5,585 nt of DNA, taken from Planctomycetota bacterium (GTDB taxonomy: Bacteria; Planctomycetota; Phycisphaerae; SM23-33; FEN-1343). Location: positions 1 to 5,585 of the forward strand of contig JABMQG010000257.1 of NCBI GenBank assembly GCA_013203365.1, in the 5' to 3' direction. Below are positions 1 through 4,970 of this stretch, piece by piece (position 1 is the stretch's first letter; every line of letters begins with the position of its first letter). Below the pieces are notes generated by a model. The model did not search any database and was not told the DNA's origin. It saw only the letters and a program-made list of their open reading frames with translations. A program made the translations under genes and the position numbers.

Positions 1-20
1 CCGCAAGCCGCAAATAGCAC

Positions 21-71
21 AAAGGACCCGAAACCTCTTGTGGGTTCTTGTGGGTTCTCCGTCCTTTTTTT
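21..71. terminator. Probable bidirectional intrinsic terminator after murB
   Basis: Read on the plus strand, AAAGGAC (21-27) pairs perfectly with GTCCTTT (61-67). Inside it AACC (32-35) can pair with GGTT (43-46 or 53-56), and seven T residues (65-71) follow. On the minus strand the same stem lies about 55 nt past the murB stop and is followed by TTTGTGCTATTT, a weaker U-rich tail. It could therefore end murB transcription and also a plus-strand gene coming from beyond the left edge. The apical region is long and imperfect because of a tandem duplication, so the folding strength is uncertain. A perfect 10-nt palindrome, TCAGGCCTGA (71-80), abuts it. Confidence 0.55.
36..58. repeat. Tandem duplication of a 10-nt unit
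   Basis: TCTTGTGGGT occurs at 36-45 and again at 46-55, followed by the first three bases of a third copy (TCT, 56-58). The array lies in the loop of the putative terminator at 21-71 and looks like a replication-slippage duplication. No function is evident. Confidence 0.8.
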
Positions 72-125
72 CAGGCCTGATCTTGTATGATTCTGTGGTT
101 TGGAGAATTCCCTGTTGGGAAGCCC

Positions 126-1004
126 TTACCACACTTCCAATTCAAGCTCCAGATACACCTCGAACTTGTTGTAGACCGCCTCGCGAATGCTGTTGATAAG
201 CTTGAGAACGTCGCTGGCACGGGCGCCTGTGTCGGCGAGGATGAAGTTTGCGTGCTTTTCGCTTACCCAGGCCCCGCCGACCCGATGACCCTTCATGCCG
301 GCCTGGTCGATCAGCGCCCCGGCCGACATGCCTCGCGGATTCTTGAAAATACAGCCGGCGTTGGGCTGACCCAACGGCTGGGAGTTCTTCTTATAGAACC
401 AGATCTCCTTTACCTGCCGAAGGATGCGGTGCGGGTCGTCCTCGCCGATCCGAAGCGTAGCGCTGAGTATGAGCCTGGACGTCACATTCGTACTGCGATA
501 GCCGAAGACCAGATCGTCTCTGGTGCGGGTGAAAGGCACACCATCGGTGTCCATTACCTCTACGGCCTCCACGACGCTACCTACGTCGCCGAAGACGCCG
601 CCGGCGTTCATGCGAACGCAACCCCCGACCGACCCTGGAATGCCCGTCAGGCATTCCAATCCTGCCCAGCCCTGGCGCACGCAGTACAGCACGAGCTTCG
701 GCATGTCGTGACCGGCCCCGACCGTCAAAAGCCCCTCGCTACAGGCGACCTGGCGGAATGCCTCGCCGGAGAGGTGAATGACCACGCCCTTGACGCCCGC
801 ATCGTCGACCAGCAGGTTCGCCCCGCCGCCCAACACCCGAACGCCAACCCCGTTGTCCCGGCATCGGCGAAGTATCTCCCCAAGCTGACCGACGTTGTGA
901 GGTTCAACGAAATACTCCGCCGGCCCGCCAATGTGGAACCAGGTGCGAGACGCCAAAGGTTCGTCCCGCTTAACCAGCGACTCCAAGCCATCGAACAATT
1001 TCAT
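126..1004 (-). CDS. murB: UDP-N-acetylenolpyruvoylglucosamine reductase (MurB)
   Basis: A cytoplasmic FAD enzyme that reduces UDP-GlcNAc-enolpyruvate to UDP-MurNAc with NADPH, the second committed step of peptidoglycan precursor synthesis. With the ATG at 1004 the protein has 292 residues, normal for the shorter type II MurB. Visible signatures are TWFHIGGPAEYF (21-32), the FAD-binding LGGGANLLV (58-66), GIPGSVGGCVRMNAGG (121-136), FGYRS (167-171, containing the expected catalytic Arg), AGCIFKNP (216-223), HRVGGAWVSEKHANFI (240-255) and a Glu-rich C-terminus (LELELEVW) expected to supply the catalytic acid. The usual proton-donor Ser is Cys218 here, a substitution I believe also occurs in other MurBs. 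A GTG at 1031 would add nine residues, but the ATG at 1004 has GGGA 8 nt upstream and starts closer to the family. It overlaps the end of murC by 35 nt, so translational coupling is likely. Confidence 0.95.
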   Translation of the reverse strand: MKLFDGLESLVKRDEPLASRTWFHIGGPAEYFVEPHNVGQLGEILRRCRDNGVGVRVLGGGANLLVDDAGVKGVVIHLSGEAFRQVACSEGLLTVGAGHDMPKLVLYCVRQGWAGLECLTGIPGSVGGCVRMNAGGVFGDVGSVVEAVEVMDTDGVPFTRTRDDLVFGYRSTNVTSRLILSATLRIGEDDPHRILRQVKEIWFYKKNSQPLGQPNAGCIFKNPRGMSAGALIDQAGMKGHRVGGAWVSEKHANFILADTGARASDVLKLINSIREAVYNKFEVYLELELEVW

Positions 1005-2418
1005 CCGCGATTTCCCAAACGTTGCCGGCACCCATTGTAACTACCAGGTCGCCGGGGCCGACAATTTCCTTCAAATGTGACGATATCGCTTCGAACGTCT
1101 CGAGGTATATCGCCTGGCCACCATGCAACCGAATTCGTGCTGCCAGATCCTTTGAAGAAATATAATCCTTTTCCCGCACGCTGTCGCGCACAAAAAAAAT
1201 GTCGGGCACAATTACGATATCGGCCGCGGCGAAGCTGCGCGAAAAGTCGGCCAGCAAAAATCGTGTGCGGGAATGCTGGTGCGGCTGAAACACGCACACT
1301 AGCCGTTTGGGCGAGAACCGCTCGCGAAGCGCCCGAAGGGTCACCTGTATCTCCGTCGGGTGGTGGGCATAGTCGTCTACCACCGTCACACCACGCGATT
1401 GTGCCTTCACGGTCATCCGCCTGAGCGTACCTTCAAAGCTACCTAAAGCAGAGGCGATTTGCCGAGGCGCCAAAGCCGCATGATGCAGAATCGCACAGGC
1501 GGCCAATGCATTATAGACGTTGTGCAGGCCCGGCAGGGACAGTGCGATCCGACAGAAAGGCCAGCCGGCGAAGGTCACCGTGAAACTGTACGCGCCACGA
1601 TCGGCCTGCAGGTCGACGGCACGCCACATACACCCTTCCTGCGTGCCGAATGTCTGAACTTCGCATACCGCGCTACGTGAAGCCGCGGCGACGTTGCGGT
1701 CCTCCCCGTTGACCACGGCCAAGCCGTCAACCGGAATTTTGGCCAGAAAGCTGCCAAACGCCTCGATTATGCCCGCAATGTCCTTGTAACAGTCCAAATG
1801 GTCTTCTTCGATATTCAGCACGGCCGCTAACGTGGGCCGAAGGCTCAGAAAATTGCGGTCGAACTCACACGCCTCAGCCACAAAATACCGGCCACTGCCC
1901 GCGAGACTCGGTCCGCCAAGCTGAGGTGCGGTGGCACCTATGATGAAACTCGGGTCCAAATCCGCTTCCACCATCGCATAGGCTACCATCGCGGTCGTCG
2001 TGCTCTTGCCGTGCGTGCCCGCTATTGCCACACCACACTGGGCCGCCAGCAGTTCTCCTAGCATCTGGCTGTACTTCATCCGCTCTATGCCGCGATGCGC
2101 AGCCGCCAGCAGTTCGGGGTTCTCGCAACAGACGGCAGCGGAATAAACAACACGATCGCACCGATCAGGAATATTCTCCACCTGATGGCCAATGCTGATC
2201 TCCGCGCCGGCCTCGCCCAACCGGTCGGTTGCGATGCCGGCCAGAAGGTCGCTGCCGCTAACTGTCGCTCCACGCTGGAGCAACATCTCCGCCAGCGCGC
2301 ACATTCCCGCCCCGCCGATACCGATCATGTGTATCCGCTGCCCGGCGTAAGTCTGCTCCACCTGACGGGCTCTCCAATCATCCCGGCTGCACGTACAAAT
2401 CAACCTCTGTGGCATCAT
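970..2418 (-). CDS. murC: UDP-N-acetylmuramate--L-alanine ligase (MurC)
   Basis: The first amino-acid-adding Mur ligase. It joins L-alanine to UDP-MurNAc with ATP in the cytoplasm. The protein is 482 residues, normal for MurC. In order it shows the N-terminal Rossmann motif HMIGIGGAGMCALAEML (about 30-46), the ATP-binding P-loop GTHGKST (134-140), EACEFDRNFL (182-191), NIEEDHLDCY (202-211), HNVYNALAA (299-307), DDYAHHPTE (348-356) and FQPHQHSRT (378-386) of the ligase C-terminal domain, and MGAGNVW near the end. The frame is open upstream to a GTG at 2523. I prefer the ATG pair at 2418/2415 because GGAAG (2424-2428) lies 5 or 8 nt ahead and the extra 35 residues do not resemble MurC. About 28 residues still precede the Rossmann motif, a little longer than usual. 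The gene ends inside murB, which supplies its substrate. The usual large mur/fts cluster is not visible upstream, where a divergent sigma gene sits instead. Confidence 0.96.
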   Translation of the reverse strand: MMPQRLICTCSRDDWRARQVEQTYAGQRIHMIGIGGAGMCALAEMLLQRGATVSGSDLLAGIATDRLGEAGAEISIGHQVENIPDRCDRVVYSAAVCCENPELLAAAHRGIERMKYSQMLGELLAAQCGVAIAGTHGKSTTTAMVAYAMVEADLDPSFIIGATAPQLGGPSLAGSGRYFVAEACEFDRNFLSLRPTLAAVLNIEEDHLDCYKDIAGIIEAFGSFLAKIPVDGLAVVNGEDRNVAAASRSAVCEVQTFGTQEGCMWRAVDLQADRGAYSFTVTFAGWPFCRIALSLPGLHNVYNALAACAILHHAALAPRQIASALGSFEGTLRRMTVKAQSRGVTVVDDYAHHPTEIQVTLRALRERFSPKRLVCVFQPHQHSRTRFLLADFSRSFAAADIVIVPDIFFVRDSVREKDYISSKDLAARIRLHGGQAIYLETFEAISSHLKEIVGPGDLVVTMGAGNVWEIADEIVRWLGVAG

Positions 2419-2423
2419 AATAG

Positions 2424-2428
2424 CTTCC
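2424..2428 (-). promoter_or_regulatory. Ribosome binding site deciding the murC start
   Basis: On the minus strand GGAAG lies 5 nt before the ATG at 2418 and 8 nt before the adjacent ATG at 2415. It is the only clear Shine-Dalgarno-like sequence near the candidate starts and argues against the GTG at 2523. Confidence 0.6.
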
Positions 2429-2476
2429 GTGAATAAAGACAATTCAGTAGAAAATGCCCGACGATAGCGGATAACA

Positions 2477-2513
2477 AGCCGACTTGGGGCTTCCTGAGCC
2501 CCTCGCGTCGGCT
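2477..2513 (-). other. Two-part stem-loop in the presumed murC leader
   Basis: On the minus strand AGCCGAC pairs with GTCGGCT (7 bp). Inside it, across a GCGA/AA internal loop, GGGGCT pairs with AGCCCC (6 bp) around the 5-nt loop CAGGA. All 13 pairs are Watson-Crick. No T tract follows on either strand, so it is not an ordinary intrinsic terminator. It ends about 58 nt before the murC ATG and could be a leader-RNA structure or a protein-binding site. If translation began at the GTG at 2523 it would be coding, which I think unlikely. Confidence 0.55.
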
Positions 2514-2781
2514 GCCGCCGCACTTTTGAAACGCTGCTCTTAGATACCTATCGCCCGACCTCGAAGAATTTCTTTAACGCTTAGGCGCAAACAGGGCTTG
2601 GGCCAATCCGCCTACTTTTGCAACCAGCCCAGACAGACGGCCACGTAACAACTGATCAATTCAATATCGCTGCGCAGGCCAACGCGATCGACAGTGGCGT
2701 AGGGGCCGGCATGGAAGTATTATGATGGCGGCAATGACCGTTGCAATAGTTGCTCCTTATTGACGTTAAACGGAATAGGGC

Positions 2782-3354
2782 ATGGAACCGGACGCGTTGC
2801 AGGCGAATATCCGCTTGGCAAGGGCCGGTCGCCCAGAAGGGTACCAGGCCCTCTTGGCGGCTTATGGCGCCCGACTGTACGGATATTTTCTCCGCGTCAC
2901 CGGAAACAGCCACGATGCTGAGGATTTGCTGGGCGAGGTGATGCTGCGGCTGGTGCGCACGCTGCACAAATATGACGAACGCGGCCGGTTTGAACCATGG
3001 CTGTTCAGAATAGCGGCAAACCTGATTCGCGACCGTTTCAGACGCCGCAAGGTCGCCCCGGTGCCGTTGTCGCTGTCGGGTAAGACCGATGGCGGGATCG
3101 AAGTGCTGGAGACCTTGCAGGCGCCAAGTCCGCCGGCCGACGCTCGCCTGCTGGCAAAGGAGGCCGGTGAACAATTGGCCGAGGCCCTGGCGTCGCTGGA
3201 CGAGACCACGCGGAACATGATCGTCCTACGGCACTTCGGAGAAATGAGCTTTGCCGAGATCGCCAAGACGATGAATTGCCCCCTGGGCACGGCCCTGGCG
3301 AAGGTCCATCGCGGACTAAGGGCCCTGCGCGGCAAACTAGCGCCGCCCGATTGA
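2782..3354 (+). CDS. RNA polymerase sigma factor, ECF (sigma-70 family, group 4)
   Basis: A small sigma factor of 190 residues that would direct RNA polymerase to a limited regulon, typically held inactive by a membrane partner. Region 2 spans about residues 16-90. It includes YGARLYGYFLRVTGNSHDAE (28-47), DLLGEVMLRL (48-57) and the RFEPWLFRIAANLIRDRFRR stretch (69-88), matching the ECF 2.1-2.4 pattern. A 45-residue linker follows. Region 4 (about 130-183) contains LASLDETTRNMIVLRHFGEM and a helix-turn-helix, SFAEIAKTMNCPLGTALAKV (156-175), then HRGLRALR. There is no region 1 or 3 and no C-terminal extension. An in-frame stop just upstream fixes the ATG. It is followed 91 nt later by a single-pass membrane protein and then an exported protein, the usual arrangement for sigma, anti-sigma and target or sensor genes. 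I cannot assign an ECF subgroup or a stimulus. Confidence 0.93.
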   Translation: MEPDALQANIRLARAGRPEGYQALLAAYGARLYGYFLRVTGNSHDAEDLLGEVMLRLVRTLHKYDERGRFEPWLFRIAANLIRDRFRRRKVAPVPLSLSGKTDGGIEVLETLQAPSPPADARLLAKEAGEQLAEALASLDETTRNMIVLRHFGEMSFAEIAKTMNCPLGTALAKVHRGLRALRGKLAPPD

Positions 3355-3380
3355 CCGGGCAGCGGCAATACGTTTTTTTT
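3343..3380 (+). terminator. Possible weak terminator or attenuator between sigma and anti-sigma genes
   Basis: GCCCG (3345-3349) pairs with CGGGC (3356-3360) around a 6-nt loop that contains the sigma gene stop codon. Three further outer pairs are possible beyond a C/A mismatch. Eight T residues (3373-3380) follow, but only after several unpaired bases. The T tract is real; the stem is short and spaced from it, so partial termination is the most that can be suggested. Confidence 0.3.
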
Positions 3381-3402
3381 GGGCGAGAGTGAAGATGGCT
3401 TG

Positions 3403-3485
3403 ACCGAAGACTTCGTTCTTAGCGGCGCAGGAGCCGAATACGCCAATGAAACCAGGCAGCAGAAACGAACAAACCGAAGACTTCG
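3403..3485 (+). repeat. Pair of 13-nt direct repeats, each containing an 11-nt dyad
   Basis: ACCGAAGACTTCG occurs at 3403-3415 and again at 3473-3485, exactly 70 nt apart. Each contains the dyad CGAAG-A-CTTCG. The first copy is in the sigma/anti-sigma gap and the second lies inside the start of the anti-sigma gene. They fall in different reading frames, so the likeness is at DNA or RNA level, not protein level. They might be operator half-sites or chance. Confidence 0.6.
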
Positions 3486-4009
3486 CCAAAGTCGCCGGGT
3501 ATCTTGACGGCCGCAACGAGCCGCTTTCCACCGCCGAGGCGAAGTTGGCCAGGCAAGTCCGCGACGACGAGGCCGGCCTCGCCACACTGATGGATGTCAA
3601 GGTGCCCGACGGGGTTATCTCACATGTCGAGGCGCAAATCCTTGAGGGATTGACCCGCCGACGCGCCAGGCTTTGGCGACAGCCGGCACCCGCCGCTATC
3701 GCCGCTGCCCTGGCACTGACCGTGATGCTGATCTGGCTGCTTCGCGGCCCAACGGCGAGCAGGCCCAACATGCAACTCACCGCCGAGCAGGCCATAGAGC
3801 TCTACCTCCGGGAAGAACCATCCCTGCTCGATATTGAGTTGGCCGTCATGGACAATCAGGTGTTGATCGTGCTGACCGAGCCGACCATCCCCGACCCATG
3901 GGACCTTCAGCTGCACATGGAGGACCTGGGCGAAGAAATCGAACAGTTCGAAGAGCCCTGGCAGTTGGCCGCCCCGTCGGGAGAGGCCAAGGAAAACATT
4001 GAATTGTGA
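3446..4009 (+). CDS. Single-pass membrane protein, presumed anti-sigma factor
   Basis: The 187-residue product has a polar N-terminal part (about 1-78), basic residues just before the membrane (RRRARLWR, 71-78), one hydrophobic segment (about 81-99, APAAIAAALALTVMLIWLL) and an acidic C-terminal part (about 100-187). The inside-positive charge suggests the N-terminus is cytoplasmic and the acidic part periplasmic. That topology and its place after an ECF sigma gene are the reasons for the call. No sequence motif proves it, and the zinc-binding H-x3-C-x2-C of ZAS anti-sigma factors is absent (there is no cysteine in the protein). The N-terminal EDFAKVAGYLDGRNEPLSTA loosely recalls the short helical start of other anti-sigma domains. 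AGGAG (3429-3433) lies 12 nt ahead of the ATG, a long spacing. The frame is open back to 3404 but has no other start codon. The next gene follows after 15 nt, so the two are co-transcribed. Confidence 0.7.
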   Translation: MKPGSRNEQTEDFAKVAGYLDGRNEPLSTAEAKLARQVRDDEAGLATLMDVKVPDGVISHVEAQILEGLTRRRARLWRQPAPAAIAAALALTVMLIWLLRGPTASRPNMQLTAEQAIELYLREEPSLLDIELAVMDNQVLIVLTEPTIPDPWDLQLHMEDLGEEIEQFEEPWQLAAPSGEAKENIEL

Positions 4010-4024
4010 CGAAAGGCCACGGAA

Positions 4025-4723
4025 ATGAGCAGGAATAGTTTATTAACCGCAATTGTCGCAACCTGTCTGGCCGTTGCCACAGTTGCACTCATCGGCGCCG
4101 AAAATACACGGCGTGAAGGCACCCCCACGACCCGCCCGGCCCAGCCGACAACACAAGCGGGCAGGGACCAGGCCCCGCCAAATCCAGCAATCGGCCACCG
4201 GGCAAGGCCCGCCGCGTCACGAGGGCTCAGCCCCAAGCAGGTCGAAGAAGTGATGGCAAGAATGAAAACCGAAGAGCCTGACATGCACCAACGCCTGACT
4301 CACCTGCAAAAAGAGAACCCACGGGCATTTTCCCGTAGCGTGGAGCGATTCGACAGGTTCCTCAACCGGCTGGACGCCTTGCCGCCAACAATGCGCGAGG
4401 GTTTCAAGCAGCAGTCGCGGGATACGGTCACACTATACGGCTTGCGGAGGCAGTATGCCGACGAATCCGACCAAGCCCGCAAGGCCGATTTGCGCGGCCG
4501 AGTCACCGAAGTGGTCGCCCGGCTGTTCGACGCCGAGCAGAAGCTCAAAGAGTTCGAACTCCAGCAGTTCGCCGACTGGCTCGCCGAGCTGCGCAAGGAG
4601 ATGGCCGAGAGGGCTGATCGGCGGGAAGAGCTGATCGACGCCCGCGTCGAAAAACTATTAGAGACCCCCAGGGCCGACCTGGATGCCAAAGCCGACCAGC
4701 CCACGTCAGCGCCGGCGCCATAG
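4025..4723 (+). CDS. Exported helical protein of unknown function in the sigma operon
   Basis: I do not recognise a family with confidence. The 232-residue product begins with a signal peptide (SRN, hydrophobic core about 6-23, likely cleavage after A25 in LIGA-EN). A low-complexity Pro/Thr/Ala/Arg linker (about 28-66) follows, then a charged, almost entirely helical region (about 68-215) rich in Glu, Arg, Lys and Leu, and a Pro/Ala-rich tail. The size and the segment beginning LSPKQVEEVMARM loosely recall small periplasmic stress or metal-sensing helical proteins (the Spy/CpxP/ZraP type), but no diagnostic motif is visible. AAAGG (4012-4016) lies 8 nt before the ATG, and the gene starts 15 nt after the presumed anti-sigma gene. 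A role as a signal receiver or an envelope target of the sigma factor is an inference from position. Cys14 is not in a lipobox, so it is not called a lipoprotein. Confidence 0.75.
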   Translation: MSRNSLLTAIVATCLAVATVALIGAENTRREGTPTTRPAQPTTQAGRDQAPPNPAIGHRARPAASRGLSPKQVEEVMARMKTEEPDMHQRLTHLQKENPRAFSRSVERFDRFLNRLDALPPTMREGFKQQSRDTVTLYGLRRQYADESDQARKADLRGRVTEVVARLFDAEQKLKEFELQQFADWLAELRKEMAERADRREELIDARVEKLLETPRADLDAKADQPTSAPAP

Positions 4724-4740
4724 CGATCCCCTCCCCCTAA

Positions 4741-4776
4741 AAAAAGGCGGCCGAACGTCCGGACAACGGGCTTTTT
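4741..4776 (+). terminator. Candidate terminator after the sigma operon
   Basis: AAAAAG (4741-4746) pairs with CTTTTT (4771-4776). Inside, CCG (4751-4753) can pair with CGG (4767-4769), and GTCCGGAC (4757-4764) is a perfect palindrome. The A-run, stem and T-run order is typical of a bidirectional terminator, and it lies just after the stop at 4721-4723, before an independent riboswitch leader. The GC part of the stem is interrupted, so strength is uncertain. Confidence 0.4.
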
Positions 4777-4781
4777 ATGAC

Positions 4782-4810
4782 TGGCAAGCGACTGACGCAG
4801 CAGTTATCAT
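4782..4810 (+). promoter_or_regulatory. Candidate sigma-70-type promoter for the riboswitch transcript
   Basis: TGGCAA (4782-4787) and TATCAT (4805-4810) are separated by 17 nt. Each differs from consensus at a few positions. Initiation about 7 nt downstream would start the RNA near 4817, just before aptamer helix P1 (4822), which is the spacing expected for a riboswitch leader. Confidence 0.4.
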
Positions 4811-4821
4811 AACCGCTATAA

Positions 4822-4913
4822 CGCTAGGGGTGCCCTTGTGGCTGAGATTCGGCCAGTTGCCGAAACCCTTGGAACCTGATCAGTCCCACCTGCAGGGCTG
4901 CGTAGGGAAGCGG
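4822..4913 (+). promoter_or_regulatory. TPP riboswitch (THI-box) aptamer
   Basis: The conserved blocks of the thiamine pyrophosphate aptamer are present in order: AGGGGTGCC (4826-4834), GGCTGAGA (4840-4847), ACCCTTGGAACCTGATC (4865-4881) and GCGTAGGGAAG (4900-4910). The helices can be drawn. P1 is CGCT (4822-4825) with AGCG (4909-4912). P2 is AGGGGT with ACCCTT. P3 is GCC (4832-4834) with GGC (4840-4842). The optional P3a is TTCGGC (4848-4853) with GCCGAA (4859-4864), P4 is CCT (4875-4877) with AGG (4904-4906), and P5 begins CAG (4881-4883) with CTG (4898-4900). The UGAGA pyrimidine-sensing and GCGUAGGGA pyrophosphate-sensing cores are intact. The P5/L5 part is longer than usual and lacks the common UAAUACC loop. 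The element would bind TPP and repress what follows. No thiamine gene is seen within the window; the next gene is the acyltransferase-like gene at 4971. Confidence 0.95.
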
Positions 4914-4959
4914 ATCGCAGATGCGTGAATCAACGGCCGCTTGTCGGCCCTTTTTTTTT
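4908..4959 (+). terminator. Riboswitch expression platform: antiterminator / intrinsic terminator
   Basis: GGCCG (4935-4939) pairs with CGGCC (4945-4949) around CTTGT, and nine T residues (4951-4959) follow after one C, forming a classic intrinsic terminator. AAGCGG (4908-4913), which includes the 3' strand of aptamer P1, is the exact complement of CCGCTT (4937-4942), which spans part of the terminator's left arm and loop. The 6-bp antiterminator therefore competes with both P1 and the terminator. With TPP bound, P1 forms and transcription stops; without it, the antiterminator allows read-through into the gene at 4971. The pairing is read from the sequence; the direction of control follows the known behaviour of such riboswitches. 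Confidence 0.85.
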
Positions 4960-4970
4960 GTTGGCTGAAA

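Larger units (their letters stand above)
2419..2781. other. Divergent intergenic region between murC and the sigma factor gene
   Basis: This 363-nt stretch holds no gene I can support. Both flanking genes point outward, so it must contain both promoters. No hexamer pair is convincing. For murC a TATCTA-like -10 occurs on the minus strand near 2540-2545, but its -35 is poor. For the sigma gene TATTAT/TATGAT occurs at 2718-2726, also without a good -35. No clear ECF-type GGAAC/GTC pair was seen. The one strong element is the stem-loop at 2477-2513. The sigma gene's ATG is preceded by GGAA (2772-2775, 6 nt away) and an in-frame TAG at 2776-2778, which fixes that start. Confidence 0.6.

Noticed and set aside
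87..1040. Long plus-strand open frame (317 codons) opposite murB
   Set aside because: It is the antisense shadow of murB, shows no recognisable domain, and murB is supported by multiple family motifs.
2419..2523. N-terminal extension of MurC from the GTG at 2523
   Set aside because: The 35 extra residues do not look like MurC, cover a strong stem-loop, and the ATG pair at 2418/2415 has a better ribosome binding site.
2656..3587. Minus-strand open frames opposite the sigma factor gene
   Set aside because: They are antisense shadows of a GC-rich coding region; the plus-strand ECF sigma regions 2 and 4 are clear.
4025..4099. Lipoprotein signal around Cys14 of the exported protein
   Set aside because: The preceding residues (VAT) do not fit a lipobox, and the hydrophobic core continues past the cysteine.
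4683..4928. Plus-strand small open frame running through the riboswitch
   Set aside because: It begins inside the end of the exported-protein gene and continues through the conserved aptamer; the RNA explains the sequence.
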